The notes under the pieces: model-generated
What the model was told of the DNA's origin: nothing
Databases searched by the model: none
What the model saw: the letters and a program-made list of their open reading frames with translations, nothing else
Program-made: the position numbers and the translations under genes
Assembly: GCA_036262035.1 (NCBI GenBank)
Contig: DATAJS010000009.1
Coordinates: 248,001 to 312,000 of the forward strand
Direction: 5' to 3'
Length of the DNA: 64,000 bases
Origin: Burkholderiales bacterium
GTDB lineage: Bacteria > Pseudomonadota > Gammaproteobacteria > Burkholderiales > SG8-41
Shown: piece by piece, positions 17,586-27,242 of the stretch
Position numbering within the stretch: position 1 is the first letter of the stretch
Layout: the number at the start of each line of letters is the position of its first letter

Positions 17586-18598
17586 TGCGGTTGTACGAGG
17601 TTGCGGTACGCGAGCAACAGGTGCTCGATGAACAGCTTGGCGTTGAGCGGATGCTGCGCGATCCGCTGGTATTCGGTCATGCGCCGGTAGAGCCTCAGCG
17701 CTTCGAGCGGGTCGACGCGGTCGGCGACGCGCGCGATCGCTTCGCGCTCGTCCGGGTTGTAGCGCACGCGGCCCAACGTCCCGTAGAACGCGATGTCGCA
17801 GCACCACTTCTGCAGCCAGCTCACGATATGGGGTACAGGCAAGTCGCGGACCGCTTCGGCGGCGTCGAGCACGTCCACCTCGCGCGCGGTGATCTGACGC
17901 AGGAACGCCTTGCGCGCGCCCCAGTAATCGGAGTCGTTGAGCTCGAGGGCGAGGAGCGGCGCGTCGCCCGTATGCGCAAGCGCGAGCGAGCCGTCCCTGA
18001 CGCCGCGCGACGCGAGCCATCGAGCCGCGCTGTCGCGGTCCGGCGCGCGCAACGCCACCTGGCGGCAGCGGCTCTTGATCGTCGGCAGGAGCTGGTGCGG
18101 GCGATGCGACACGAGCACGAAATGGGTGCCCGGCGGCGGCTCCTCGAGGCTCTTCAGGAGCGCGTTGGCAGCGTTGACGTTGAGCGCTTCGGCCGGGTGC
18201 AGCACGATCACCTTCGGACCGCCGCGATGGCTCGTGATATTGATGAGCTCGGGCAGGGCGCGGATCTGGGCGACCGTGATGAAGACCGACTTCTTCTTCG
18301 CCGCCTTCGCCGGTTTCCCGCCCTCCTCGTCTTCGTCGTCTTCGCTCTCGGCGGCGGGTTCGATCTGCCGGTAGTCCGGGTGCGCGCCCGCTTCGAACCA
18401 CGCGCACGCGGTGCAGCCGCCGCAGGCCGCGTTCGATTCGGTCGGCGTCTCGCACAGCAGCGCCTGCGCGAGCGCGCGGGCGAAATCGAGCTTGCCGATG
18501 CCGCGCGGGCCGTGGATGAGGAGCGCGTGCGCGAGGCGGTCCTTGGCGCTCGCGAGCGCGTCGAACTCGCCCTGATGCCACGGCAGCGGCAGCATCAT
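17582..18598 (-). CDS. holB: DNA polymerase III delta' subunit
   Basis: The first ATG of the ATGATG at 18598 overlaps the tmk stop and gives 338 residues. The AAA+ clamp-loader module has the P-loop IHGPRGIGKLDFARAL near residue 30, a zinc-binding cysteine cluster (CGGCTAC), and SLEEPPPGTHFVLVSHRP (sensor region). An acidic then basic low-complexity insert (SEDDEDEEGGKPAKAAKKK) follows the zinc site and is unusual in length. The product is a stator subunit of the clamp loader that places the beta sliding clamp on DNA. Confidence 0.92.
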   Translation of the reverse strand: MMLPLPWHQGEFDALASAKDRLAHALLIHGPRGIGKLDFARALAQALLCETPTESNAACGGCTACAWFEAGAHPDYRQIEPAAESEDDEDEEGGKPAKAAKKKSVFITVAQIRALPELINITSHRGGPKVIVLHPAEALNVNAANALLKSLEEPPPGTHFVLVSHRPHQLLPTIKSRCRQVALRAPDRDSAARWLASRGVRDGSLALAHTGDAPLLALELNDSDYWGARKAFLRQITAREVDVLDAAEAVRDLPVPHIVSWLQKWCCDIAFYGTLGRVRYNPDEREAIARVADRVDPLEALRLYRRMTEYQRIAQHPLNAKLFIEHLLLAYRNLVQPQ

Positions 18599-19221
18599 GC
18601 GGCCTCGCAGAAGCCGGAGAGGATCGCGCGCACGGCCGCGCTCACCTCGTCGACCGTCGCGCCGGCGTCGACGACGCGGATGCGGTTCGAATGCTCTCTC
18701 GCGCGCTCCAGATACGCCGCACGTACGCGCGCGTGGAACTCCGCGCGCTCCTGCTCGAAGCGATCGGGTGTCTTGATCGCGCTCGCGCGCGAGCGCCCGA
18801 TCTCGGGGCTGACGTCGAAATAGATCGTGAGATCGGGGTGCAGATCGGCGTGGACCCAGTGCTCGAGCGTTTCGAGCTTCGGCCACTCGACGCCGCTGCC
18901 GCCGCCCTGATAGGCGAAGCTCGCGTCGGTGAAGCGGTCGCACAGCACCCACGTGCCTTCCGCCAGCGCGGGCGCGATCACCTTGTCGATGTGCTCGCGG
19001 CGCGCGGCGAACATGAGCAGCGTCTCGGTTTCCGGCGCATAGCGGGCCGCCGGATCGAGGAGCAGGCCGCGCAGCGCTTCGCCGAGCGGAGTCCCGCCGG
19101 GCTCGCGCGTCACGCGCAGCGGGAGACCGCGCGCTTTCAGCGCATCGGCGGCGACGTCGAGCTGCGTCGTCTTGCCTGCGCCGTCGAGGCCTTCCATGGT
19201 GACGAACCGCCCTCGCCTCAT
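18595..19221 (-). CDS. tmk: Thymidylate kinase
   Basis: The 208-residue protein has the P-loop FVTMEGLDGAGKTTQ at the N-terminus, the DRF motif in LCDRFTDASFAYQGGG, and a lid region around SRASAIKTPDRFEQE. It phosphorylates dTMP to dTDP. The start overlaps the mltG stop by four bases (ATGA) and the stop overlaps the holB start, the order seen in E. coli (yceG-tmk-holB). Confidence 0.95.
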   Translation of the reverse strand: MRRGRFVTMEGLDGAGKTTQLDVAADALKARGLPLRVTREPGGTPLGEALRGLLLDPAARYAPETETLLMFAARREHIDKVIAPALAEGTWVLCDRFTDASFAYQGGGSGVEWPKLETLEHWVHADLHPDLTIYFDVSPEIGRSRASAIKTPDRFEQERAEFHARVRAAYLERAREHSNRIRVVDAGATVDEVSAAVRAILSGFCEAA

Positions 19222-20219
19222 TTCTTGCCGCCCTTCTGATATTTCGTCACCGCGCGGTCGTGCTCTTCGAGACTCTTGGAGAAATGCGAGCTGCCGTCGC
19301 CTTTCGCGACGAAGTAGAGCGCGTCGGTCGAGGCGGGATGCAGCGCCGCGTACAGCGACCCCAGCCCCGGCATCGCGATCGGCGTCGGCGGCATGCCGGT
19401 GCGCAGATAAGTGTTGTAGGGCGAGTCGGCGAGCAGGTCCTGCTTGCGCAGGTTGCCGTCGAACGATTCGCCGAGGCCGTAGATGACCGTCGGATCGGTC
19501 TGCAGCTTCATGCCGAGCTTCAGACGGTTCAGGAACACCGCGGAGATGATCGATCGCTCGACCGCCCTGCCCGTCTCCTTCTCGACGATCGACGCGAGCA
19601 CCAGCGCCTCGTACGGCGTCGCGAGCGGCAGGTCCGGCGCGCGCTGGTCCCACTGCGCCGAGAGGTGCTTCTGCATGAGATCGTAGGAGCGGCGCAGGAT
19701 GTTCAGGTCCGGCACGCCGGTGCTGAAGTGGTACGTGTCCGGGAAAAACAACCCTTCGGCGGAGTGCTCGTTGATGCCGAGCTTCGCCAGCACCTCGGCA
19801 TCCGAGAGTCCCTGCGTGTCGTGCCTGAGCTCGGGATTGTCGTCGAGCGCCTTCCTCATCTGCCTGAAGGTCCAGCCTTCGACGAACGTGATCGCGAGCG
19901 TGCTGTTGCGGCCTTTCGAGATCTTCTCGATGAGGTCGAGCGGCGAGGTGCCCTGCTCCACCTCGTAGTTTCCGGCCTTGATGTTGCGCGGATCGCCGAA
20001 CACACGCGCGAGGATCTCGAAGGCGGTCGCATTGTCGACCACGCCGGCCTGGACCATCTGCTGGGTGGCCGCGCGCAGGCTGCTGCCGGCGTTGATGCTG
20101 AACTGCATCGGCGAGCGCGCGAGCGGAAGCTCGTGCGTCGGGTAATAGACGCACCAGCCGATCGCGGCGAGGGCGACCAGCCCGAACGCTAACGTGAGGA
20201 GCTTAAGCGCTTTCTTCAT
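19218..20219 (-). CDS. mltG: Endolytic murein transglycosylase MltG (YceG family)
   Basis: The 333-residue protein has an N-terminal membrane anchor (about residues 5-25) and a YceG/LysM-like periplasmic domain. The catalytic glutamate lies in VLASIVEKETGRAVERS. The C-terminal segment NTYLRTGMPPTPIAMPGLGS is characteristic of the family. It cleaves nascent glycan strands and sets peptidoglycan strand length. It overlaps the end of pabC by 17 bp and the start of tmk by 4 nt. Confidence 0.94.
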   Translation of the reverse strand: MKKALKLLTLAFGLVALAAIGWCVYYPTHELPLARSPMQFSINAGSSLRAATQQMVQAGVVDNATAFEILARVFGDPRNIKAGNYEVEQGTSPLDLIEKISKGRNSTLAITFVEGWTFRQMRKALDDNPELRHDTQGLSDAEVLAKLGINEHSAEGLFFPDTYHFSTGVPDLNILRRSYDLMQKHLSAQWDQRAPDLPLATPYEALVLASIVEKETGRAVERSIISAVFLNRLKLGMKLQTDPTVIYGLGESFDGNLRKQDLLADSPYNTYLRTGMPPTPIAMPGLGSLYAALHPASTDALYFVAKGDGSSHFSKSLEEHDRAVTKYQKGGKK

Positions 20220-21027
20220 CGTCGCTTTCGAGCCAGCGCTGAACCGAGCGCGCGAGCGGACCGGCCTCGAACATGCGCCCGTCGATCTCCCGGACCGGCC
20301 AGGCCCCGGCCAGGCTGTTGGTCAGGATCACTTCGTCGGCCGCGAGCACGTCTGCCCACGGGATGTCGCGGACGGCGCAGGCCACGCCGTGCCTGCGCGC
20401 AGCGTCGAGCACGCGATCGCGCGTGACGCCCGCGACGCCGCAGCGCGCGAGGGACGGCGTCGCAAGCGCGCCGTTCGCGGCGATGAAGAGGTTCGTCATG
20501 GTTCCGCCGATCGCGTTGTCGTCGGCGTCGCACAACAGCCCCTCGGCGATCGACGGATCATTCCATTCGGCCCGTGCGAGCACGTTTTCGAGACGGCTCA
20601 AATGCTTGACCCCGGCGAGCGCGGGCTGGTGGCCGAGCGCAAGAACGCACCTCATCACGCGCACGCCGCGCGCGGCGTACTCCGCGGGATACGGCACACG
20701 GGGTGAGGCGGAAACGATACGGGTCGGGATGGCATCGTGGGCGTAAGCATAGCCGCGGGGGCCGTCGCCGCGGGTCACGGTGATTTTCGCCGCGTGCTCG
20801 CCGGGGGCGTCGCCGCACGCCCGTCGGAGCTCGTCGCCTAGCAGCGGTTCCGCCGGACACGCGAGACCGATGGCGGCGCAGTCGGCGGCGAGCTTCGCAT
20901 AGTGCCGGCGCCAGTGACGCGGACTGCCTGCCGTCAGGGTGAAGGTGCGGAAAACGCCGTCGCCGTAGGCAAGCCCGCGATCGGTGGCGCGCACCTGGCC
21001 GGCCGGCACGCCGTCGACGAGGATCAT
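20203..21027 (-). CDS. pabC: Aminodeoxychorismate lyase
   Basis: The 274-residue fold-type IV PLP enzyme has RGLAYGDGVFRTF near residue 17, the PLP lysine in GVKHLSRLENVLAR, and the conserved GGTMTNLFIA segment. It releases 4-aminobenzoate from aminodeoxychorismate for folate synthesis. It sits between fabF and mltG, as in many proteobacteria. Confidence 0.92.
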   Translation of the reverse strand: MILVDGVPAGQVRATDRGLAYGDGVFRTFTLTAGSPRHWRRHYAKLAADCAAIGLACPAEPLLGDELRRACGDAPGEHAAKITVTRGDGPRGYAYAHDAIPTRIVSASPRVPYPAEYAARGVRVMRCVLALGHQPALAGVKHLSRLENVLARAEWNDPSIAEGLLCDADDNAIGGTMTNLFIAANGALATPSLARCGVAGVTRDRVLDAARRHGVACAVRDIPWADVLAADEVILTNSLAGAWPVREIDGRMFEAGPLARSVQRWLESDDEESA

Positions 21028-21055
21028 CGAGACGGCCTCGCCGAGCGCGCGGGCG

Positions 21056-22294
21056 TCACACCTTGCGGAAAACCAGGGTGCCGTTCGTCCCGCCGAACCC
21101 GAACGAGTTCGAGAGCGCCACGTCGATCTTCATCGGTCGCGCGGTGTTCGGCACGTAATCGAGGTCGCACTGTGGATCGGGGTTGGTGAGGTTGATCGTC
21201 GGCGGCGCGACCTGATCGCGGATGGCGAGACAGGAGAACACGGCTTCGATGCCGCCCGCCGCGCCGAGCAGGTGCCCGGTCATCGACTTGGTGGAGCTCA
21301 CCGCGAGCTTGCGCGCATGGTCCCCGAACGCGCGCTTGACCGCCGTGGTTTCGGCGATGTCGCCGAGCGGGGTCGACGTGCCGTGCGCGTTGACGTAATC
21401 GACGCTGTCGGCATTCATCTCCGCGTTCCGCAGGGCGTTGATCATGCAGCGCACTGCGCCGTCGCCGTTTTCGCTCGGCGCGGTGATGTGATAGGCGTCG
21501 GCGCTCATGCCGTAGCCCTTGAGCTCGCAGTAGATCTTCGCGCCGCGCGCCTTGGCGTGCTCGTACTCCTCGAGCACCAGCATGCCCGCGCCTTCGCCCA
21601 GGACGAAGCCGTCCCGGTCCTTGTCCCACGGGCGGCTGGCGCCCTGGGCATCGTCGTTGCGGGTCGAGAGCGCGCGCGCCGAGCAGAACCCGCCGACGCC
21701 GAGCAGGCTCACCGTCGACTCCGCGCCGCCCGCGACCATGACGTCGGCGTCGCCGTACTCGATGAGGCGGCCGGCGTCGCCGATGCAGTGATTCGCGGTC
21801 GTGCACGCGGTGACGATCGCGAGGTTCGGCCCCTTGAGACCGTACATGATCGAGAGCTGGCCGGCGATCATGTTGATGATCGTACCGGGGACGAAGAAGG
21901 GAGAGATCTTGCGGGGGCCGCCTGCGTCGACCGCGTCGTCGGTCTCCTCGATCAGCGGCAGGCCGCCGATGCCGGAGCCGATGACCGCGCCGATGCGCTC
22001 GCGGTCGAGCTTTTCGAAATCGAGGCCGGCGTCCTTGATGGCCTCTATGCCGGCTGCAAGCCCATAGTGAATGAAAGTGTCGAAGCGCCGCGCTTCCTTG
22101 GGCGCGAGATACTGGGCGACGTCGAACCCCTTGACTTCACCCGCGATGCGCGACGGCAATTGGGAAGCGTCGAAGCGGGTGATCGGGCCGATGCCGGATT
22201 TTCCGGCGAGGATGCCGGCCCAGGCCTCGGGCACGCCCACGCCCACGGGCGAAACGATGCCGAGGCCGGTTACGACTACTCTGCGTCTTGCCAA
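21056..22294 (-). CDS. fabF: Beta-ketoacyl-ACP synthase II
   Basis: The 412-residue condensing enzyme carries its active-site cysteine in [15 protein letters not shown] and the two histidines in [13 protein letters not shown] and [13 protein letters not shown]. It elongates acyl-ACP with malonyl-ACP. The start is 18 bp after the acpP stop. Confidence 0.96.
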   Translation of the reverse strand: MARRRVVVTGLGIVSPVGVGVPEAWAGILAGKSGIGPITRFDASQLPSRIAGEVKGFDVAQYLAPKEARRFDTFIHYGLAAGIEAIKDAGLDFEKLDRERIGAVIGSGIGGLPLIEETDDAVDAGGPRKISPFFVPGTIINMIAGQLSIMYGLKGPNLAIVTACTTANHCIGDAGRLIEYGDADVMVAGGAESTVSLLGVGGFCSARALSTRNDDAQGASRPWDKDRDGFVLGEGAGMLVLEEYEHAKARGAKIYCELKGYGMSADAYHITAPSENGDGAVRCMINALRNAEMNADSVDYVNAHGTSTPLGDIAETTAVKRAFGDHARKLAVSSTKSMTGHLLGAAGGIEAVFSCLAIRDQVAPPTINLTNPDPQCDLDYVPNTARPMKIDVALSNSFGFGGTNGTLVFRKV

Positions 22295-22312
22295 ATCAGC
22301 ACCGGCTCGCGA

Positions 22313-22552
22313 TCAGGATTTTCCGTGCGACTTGATGAAGTCGATCGCCTGCTGCACGGTCGTGATCTTCTCGGCCTCTTCGTCGGGGATCTCGGTCTCG
22401 AACTCCTCTTCGAGGGCCATCACGAGCTCAACGGTGTCCAGCGAATCAGCGCCGAGGTCGTTGACGAAGGACGATTCGTTCTTCACGTCGGCTTCGTTCA
22501 CACCCAGTTGCTCGGCAACAATCTTCTTGACCCGTTGCTCGATGTTCTCCAT
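22313..22552 (-). CDS. acpP: Acyl carrier protein
   Basis: The 79-residue acidic protein has the phosphopantetheine serine in [19 protein letters not shown]. The ATG is preceded by GAGGAAAGGGG. The 137-bp gap to fabG is the longest within the fab genes. It holds a likely own promoter and a CCATCCC/GGGATGG hairpin at about 22602-22618 in the leader, which fits the high expression of ACP. Confidence 0.97.
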   Translation of the reverse strand: MENIEQRVKKIVAEQLGVNEADVKNESSFVNDLGADSLDTVELVMALEEEFETEIPDEEAEKITTVQQAIDFIKSHGKS

Positions 22553-22636
22553 ACGGTCCCCTTTCCTCTTGCTTTGTGGGTTCAGTGAATTGCGGCCATC
22601 CCTGACGAAGCGGGATGGGGTTTTCGACAGGCGTGG

Positions 22637-22642
22637 ATTTTA
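22637..22642 (-). promoter_or_regulatory. Possible -10 of an acpP promoter
   Basis: On the minus strand GTGG is followed by TAAAAT 85 bp before the acpP start, in an AT-rich patch inside the fabG-acpP gap. The -35 box is not clear, so this is a weak prediction supported mostly by position. Confidence 0.4.
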
Positions 22643-22689
22643 CCACATTAGTTTCAGCGAAAAGCGCTGTAAAAACAAAGACGAGACGC

Positions 22690-23436
22690 TCAATCCATAT
22701 GCATGCCGCCGTTGACGTGCAGCGTGCATCCGGTGATGTACGAAGCACCCGGCGAAGCGAGGAAGAGCACGGCCTGTGCGATGTCGTCGACATGTCCGAG
22801 ACGAGCGAGCGGGATCTGCGAGAGCAATCCCCTGCGCGTCTCTTCGGGCAGAGCGTTCGTCATGTCGGTCTCGATGAAACCGGGTGCTACGCAGTTCACC
22901 GTGATGTTGCGGCTGCCGAGCTCGCGCGCGAGCGCTTTCGAGAAACCGACGACACCCGCCTTCGCCGCCGCGTAATTGGTCTGTCCCGCGTTGCCCATCG
23001 CGCCGATCACCGACGTGATGTTGATGATGCGGCCTTCGCGCGCTTTCATCATGCCGCGGATCACCGCCTTCGACAGCCGGTAAACCGACTTCAGATTGGT
23101 CGACATGATGTCGTCCCACTGCTCGTCGCTCATGCGCATGAGCAGGTTGTCGCGCGTGATGCCGGCGTTGTTGACGAGGATGCCGATCGCGCCGAAGTCC
23201 TTCTCGATCGACTTGAGTCCCGCGTCCACCTGCGCGGCATCGGTCACGTTCATGACGATGCCGGCGCCTTTCAATCCTTCGGCCGCGAGCGCGTCGGCGA
23301 ACGCTTTCGCGCCCGATTCGCCGGTGGCGGTGCCCACGACCGAGGCACCGGCTTTTGCCAGCGCGATGCCGATGCCGCGGCCGATACCGCGCGAAGCGCC
23401 GGTGACCAGCGCGACCCTGCCTTCGAGTGTCGTCAC
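22690..23436 (-). CDS. fabG: 3-oxoacyl-ACP reductase
   Basis: The GTG at 23436 overlaps the fabD stop (GTGA) and yields 248 residues; the upstream extension is antisense-like sequence inside fabD. The SDR cofactor motif is LVTGASRGIGRGIGIAL. The catalytic Ser-Tyr-Lys are in INITSVIGAMGNAGQTNYAA and the following AKAG. It reduces 3-oxoacyl-ACP with NADPH. Confidence 0.95.
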   Translation of the reverse strand: MTTLEGRVALVTGASRGIGRGIGIALAKAGASVVGTATGESGAKAFADALAAEGLKGAGIVMNVTDAAQVDAGLKSIEKDFGAIGILVNNAGITRDNLLMRMSDEQWDDIMSTNLKSVYRLSKAVIRGMMKAREGRIINITSVIGAMGNAGQTNYAAAKAGVVGFSKALARELGSRNITVNCVAPGFIETDMTNALPEETRRGLLSQIPLARLGHVDDIAQAVLFLASPGASYITGCTLHVNGGMHMD

Positions 23437-24365
23437 TTGAGCGCCTCCAGGGTGTTTGCGAGCGACGCGGGATCGCTGACCGCGTGGCCCTGCAGCGAGG
23501 GATCGATGCGACGGGTGAGACCCGCCAGCACCTTGCCCGGTCCGCACTCGACCACGTCGGTCACGCCCCCGCGCGCGAGCGCCTGGACGACCTCGACCCA
23601 CCGCACCGGACTGCACGCCTGACGCGCGAGGGCGTCACGGATCGCCGCGGGATCGTCGATCACCGCAACGTCGACGTTGTTGACCACCGGGATGCGCGGC
23701 GCCTTCAGCGTGAGCTTCGACATGTACTCGGCGAGCCGCTGCGCCGCCGGCTGCAGCAGCGACGAATGGAACGGCGCGCTGACCGGCAGCATGAGCGCGC
23801 GCTTCGCACCACCCGCCTTCGCCGCCGCGGCCGCGCGCTCTACCGCCGCCTTGTGCCCGGCGATCACCACCTGGCTCGGCGCGTTGAAGTTCACCGCCTC
23901 GACCACTTCGCCGTTGGCCGCATCCGCGCACGCCTTGCGCACCGCGTCGTCGGCGAGTCCGAGGATCGCCGCCATCGCGCCGGTGCCCAGCGGCACCGCC
24001 TCCTGCATCGCCTGCGCGCGAAAGCGCACCAGCGGCAGCGCGTCCCTGAACTCGAGCACGCCGGCAACGACGAGCGCGGTGTATTCGCCGAGGCTATGCC
24101 CGGCCACCATCGCGGGCTCGGCGCCGCCCTGCTCCAACCACGCCTTGTAAGTGGCGTAACCGGCCGTGAGCATGACGGGCTGGGTGTTCACCGTGGCGTT
24201 CAGGTCCTCCGCGGGACCCTCGGCCACGAGCTGCCACAGGTCTTGCGACAGCGTATCCGACGCTTCGTCGAAAACGCGGCGAACGATCGAAAGCTCGGCG
24301 TAGCCGTGCATCATGCCGACCGACTGCGAGCCCTGTCCCGGGAACACCAATGCGAATTTTTTCAT
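23433..24365 (-). CDS. fabD: Malonyl-CoA:ACP transacylase
   Basis: The 310-residue protein has FVFPGQGSQSVGM at the start and the acyl-binding serine in MVAGHSLGEYTALVVAG. The catalytic histidine is in the VSAPFHSSLL region. It loads malonyl groups on ACP. The gene lies between fabH (16 bp) and fabG (4-nt overlap). Confidence 0.96.
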   Translation of the reverse strand: MKKFALVFPGQGSQSVGMMHGYAELSIVRRVFDEASDTLSQDLWQLVAEGPAEDLNATVNTQPVMLTAGYATYKAWLEQGGAEPAMVAGHSLGEYTALVVAGVLEFRDALPLVRFRAQAMQEAVPLGTGAMAAILGLADDAVRKACADAANGEVVEAVNFNAPSQVVIAGHKAAVERAAAAAKAGGAKRALMLPVSAPFHSSLLQPAAQRLAEYMSKLTLKAPRIPVVNNVDVAVIDDPAAIRDALARQACSPVRWVEVVQALARGGVTDVVECGPGKVLAGLTRRIDPSLQGHAVSDPASLANTLEALK

Positions 24366-24381
24366 CTCTGTCGTTCTCTGC

Positions 24382-25344
24382 TCACCACCGCACCAGCACC
24401 GCGCCCCAGGTAAAGCCCCCGCCCACCCCTTCGAGCAGCACGTTGTGCCCTTCGCGGATGCGGCCGTCGCGCACCGCTTCGTCGAGCGCGAGCGGCACCG
24501 ACGCGGCCGACGTATTGGCGTGACGCTCGACCGTTGCGATCACGCGCTCCATGCTCAATCCCAGCTTCTTCGCCGTCGACTGGATGATGCGGATGTTCGC
24601 CTGGTGCGGCACGAGCCAGTCGATCTGCGACTTGTCGATACCCGCCGCGTGCAAGGTCTCATCGGCGACCTCGCTCAACACTTTGACTGCGAACTTGAAG
24701 ACCGCGTTGCCTTCCATCTGCAGCAGCGGCCGTCCCGCGATCTCGCCGCGCGACACGCTGCCCGGCACCGACAGGATGTGCGCGTAGCTGCCGTCGGCGT
24801 GCAGGCGCGAAGCGAGCACCCCGGGCTGGTCGCTCCTGCTGAGCACCACGGCGCCCGCGCCGTCGCCGAACAGCACGCAGGTCGAGCGGTCCTTCCAGTC
24901 GAGGATGCGCGAGTACACTTCGGCGCCGACGACGAGGGCATTGCGGTACTGGCCCGACTTCATGAGCTGATCGGCCGTCGCGAGCGCGTAGACGAAACCG
25001 CTGCACACGGCCTGCATGTCGAACGCCGGGCAGTTCTTGACACCGAGCTTCGCCTGCAGGATGCAGGCGGTGCTCGGGAACACCATATCCGACGTGGTCG
25101 TCGCGACGATGATGAGATCGATGTCCTGCGGCGTGAGCCCCGCCGCGGTGAGGGCCCGGCGGCTCGCCGCGAGCGCGAGGTCGCTCGCGTTCTCCTGCTC
25201 GGCCGCGACATGGCGCTGGCGAATTCCGGTGCGCGTGTAAATCCATTCGTCGGACGTGTCGACCAGCTTCTCCAGGTCGCGGTTGGTGAGGATCTTCTCC
25301 GGGAGATAGCTGCCGGTGCCGACGATGCGCGAATAAATGGTCAT
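24382..25344 (-). CDS. fabH: Beta-ketoacyl-ACP synthase III
   Basis: The ATG at 25344 overlaps the plsX stop (ATGA) and gives 320 residues. The catalytic triad is visible: Cys in [16 protein letters not shown], His in [13 protein letters not shown] and Asn in [19 protein letters not shown]. It starts fatty-acid synthesis by condensing acetyl-CoA with malonyl-ACP. Confidence 0.96.
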   Translation of the reverse strand: MTIYSRIVGTGSYLPEKILTNRDLEKLVDTSDEWIYTRTGIRQRHVAAEQENASDLALAASRRALTAAGLTPQDIDLIIVATTTSDMVFPSTACILQAKLGVKNCPAFDMQAVCSGFVYALATADQLMKSGQYRNALVVGAEVYSRILDWKDRSTCVLFGDGAGAVVLSRSDQPGVLASRLHADGSYAHILSVPGSVSRGEIAGRPLLQMEGNAVFKFAVKVLSEVADETLHAAGIDKSQIDWLVPHQANIRIIQSTAKKLGLSMERVIATVERHANTSAASVPLALDEAVRDGRIREGHNVLLEGVGGGFTWGAVLVRW

Positions 25345-26357
25345 GCCGCCGTTTTCTGGATGTGAGACATGCGCTCTTCGATGTGACGCAGAACGCCGGT
25401 GCGCGCTTCCTCGACCGCGCGGCGGATCGCGAAACCGAACGCGAACGTGTCCGCCGAGCCGTGGCTCTTGATGACGATGCCCTTCAGACCGATGAGCGTC
25501 GCGCCGTTGTAGCGGCGATGGTCGAGGCGCTTTTTGAAATGCTGGAGTACGGGCCAGGCGGCCAGCGCCGCCAGCCGCGTCAGCCAGTTGCGCTTGAATT
25601 CCTCGCGCAGCGCGGTGGAAAGCATCTGCGCGACGCCTTCCGAGCTCTTGAGCGCGACGTTGCCGACGAAGCCGTCGCACACGACGACGTCGACGGTGCC
25701 TTTGAAGATGTCGTCGCCTTCGACGTTGCCATGGAAGTTGAGCTCGCTCGCGCGCAGGAGCTCCGCGGCTTCTTTCACGACGTCGTTGCCCTTGATGGCT
25801 TCCTCGCCGATGTTGAGCAATCCCACCCTGGGACGAGGGTTCGCGTCGACCGAAGCGACGAGCTCCGAGCCCATGATGCCGAACTGGAGCAGATGCTCGG
25901 CCGTGCAGTCGACGTTCGCGCCGAGGTCGAGCACGCAGGTATGGCCGGTCAGCGTCGGGAGCGTCGTCGCGATCGCGGGGCGGTCGATGCCGGGCAGCGT
26001 CTTCAGCACGAAACGCGAGATCGCCATCAGCGCGCCGGTGTTGCCGGCGCTCACGCACGCGTGCGCTTCGCCGCTCTTCACGAGATCGATCGCGACCCGC
26101 ATCGACGAGTCCTTCTTGCCGCGCAGCGCCGTCGCGGGCGGATCGTCCATCTGCACGACGTCCGCCGCGTGGCGTATGCGCAGTCGCGCCGAGGGCTGCG
26201 CGCGCAGACGAGCGAGCTCCGCCTCGATCGCGGGCTGCTGTCCAACGAGCACAAAAGCGGATTCGGGATCGTCAGCGAGGTACTTGAGCACGGCCGGCAC
26301 CGTCACGTGCGAGCCGTGGTCGCCACCCATGCAGTCGATGGCAACGGTCACGTCCAT
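25341..26357 (-). CDS. plsX: Phosphate acyltransferase
   Basis: The 338-residue protein starts [20 protein letters not shown] and contains [13 protein letters not shown] and [17 protein letters not shown], all PlsX hallmarks. It makes acyl-phosphate from acyl-ACP for PlsY in phospholipid synthesis. It follows rpmF in the conserved yceD-rpmF-plsX order. Confidence 0.95.
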   Translation of the reverse strand: MDVTVAIDCMGGDHGSHVTVPAVLKYLADDPESAFVLVGQQPAIEAELARLRAQPSARLRIRHAADVVQMDDPPATALRGKKDSSMRVAIDLVKSGEAHACVSAGNTGALMAISRFVLKTLPGIDRPAIATTLPTLTGHTCVLDLGANVDCTAEHLLQFGIMGSELVASVDANPRPRVGLLNIGEEAIKGNDVVKEAAELLRASELNFHGNVEGDDIFKGTVDVVVCDGFVGNVALKSSEGVAQMLSTALREEFKRNWLTRLAALAAWPVLQHFKKRLDHRRYNGATLIGLKGIVIKSHGSADTFAFGFAIRRAVEEARTGVLRHIEERMSHIQKTAA

Positions 26358-26438
26358 CGAGTTTCCTCCACTTCAAACGTCCGCCGTTTGTTCTTGTAGA
26401 TCGGCGGGCGCGAGCCCGCGCGGCCGGGCGCCGGCTGC

Positions 26439-26618
26439 TTATTCGCCCTTGGTCTTGACGACCTTCTTGCCGCGGTAATAACCCGTGGGGCTGACGTGGT
26501 GGCGCAGATGGACTTCACCGGTCGTCGGCTCGACCGCGAGCGGCGGCGCCGACAGGTGATCGTGCGAGCGGTGCATGCCGCGCTTGGAGGGGGACTTCTT
26601 GTTCTGCTGAACAGCCAT
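26439..26618 (-). CDS. rpmF: 50S ribosomal protein L32
   Basis: A 59-residue frame starts [18 protein letters not shown] and ends [11 protein letters not shown] with TAA. The N-terminal MAVQQNKKS and the [17 protein letters not shown] tail identify L32 of the proteobacterial type. It lies 11 bp after yceD and 81 bp before plsX, the standard order. AAGGAGC is a good ribosome-binding site. Confidence 0.96.
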   Translation of the reverse strand: MAVQQNKKSPSKRGMHRSHDHLSAPPLAVEPTTGEVHLRHHVSPTGYYRGKKVVKTKGE

Positions 26619-26629
26619 TTACGTGCTCC

Positions 26630-27142
26630 TTAATGCTTGTTTTGCGGGCGCTTCAAAGCGGCCAGCTTTTCGAACGCCTTGGGTGAGGCGCTCTCCTGTG
26701 ATTGCGTTGCGAACCGGCTCTCGCACGTCCCTTCGGGATGGCGCGGCGCCAGCGGCAGCGAGAGCAGCACCTCGTCTTCGACCAGCGCGTTCACGTCGAG
26801 CTCCGGGTTCGCGTCCAGCGTATCCGGCGCTTCCGGGTCCTCGAGATCGTCCTCGGGCGCAGCGCCTTCCGGCACCACCAGAAGCGAATTGCGGACCGCG
26901 ACCGGATACTCGAGCAGTCCCAGGCAGCGCTGGCACTGCAGGTGCAGCTCTCCGTCGACGGCGACGTCGAGCAGCGGCCGATTGCGCTCGTCGCGCCGGC
27001 CTTTGATCCTCCAATCGAGGATACCGGCCGAATCGCAAAGGAGGTCTTCGAGACGCTCGAGGGCTGAAACGGGGACGCTGCCGGACGATTCTTGCGCCGA
27101 GCGGGCGAACTCCAGAGCATCGATGACCGCCGGTGCAGACAT
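26630..27142 (-). CDS. yceD: YceD/DUF177 family protein
   Basis: The 170-residue protein has the conserved C-x2-C pair in LHLQCQRCLGLLEYPV and an acidic middle section, as in the YceD family. Family members affect 23S rRNA or ribosome biogenesis and nearly always precede rpmF. A near-consensus promoter ends so close to the ATG that the transcript may lack a leader. Confidence 0.9.
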   Translation of the reverse strand: MSAPAVIDALEFARSAQESSGSVPVSALERLEDLLCDSAGILDWRIKGRRDERNRPLLDVAVDGELHLQCQRCLGLLEYPVAVRNSLLVVPEGAAPEDDLEDPEAPDTLDANPELDVNALVEDEVLLSLPLAPRHPEGTCESRFATQSQESASPKAFEKLAALKRPQNKH

Positions 27143-27151
27143 AAGCGGCGG

Positions 27152-27180
27152 ATGATAGTATTTTTGCAGCCTGCTGTCAA
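27152..27180 (-). promoter_or_regulatory. Sigma-70 promoter for the yceD-fab operon
   Basis: On the minus strand TTGACA (27180-27175) and TATCAT (27157-27152) are separated by 17 bp. The predicted start near 27145 lies about 3 nt before the yceD ATG. Confidence 0.75.
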
Positions 27181-27242
27181 AGCCACGGTTTAAAAAAGTT
27201 CAACTTCAGCAGACACTTACAGCCGCACCTTCGACCAACCCC

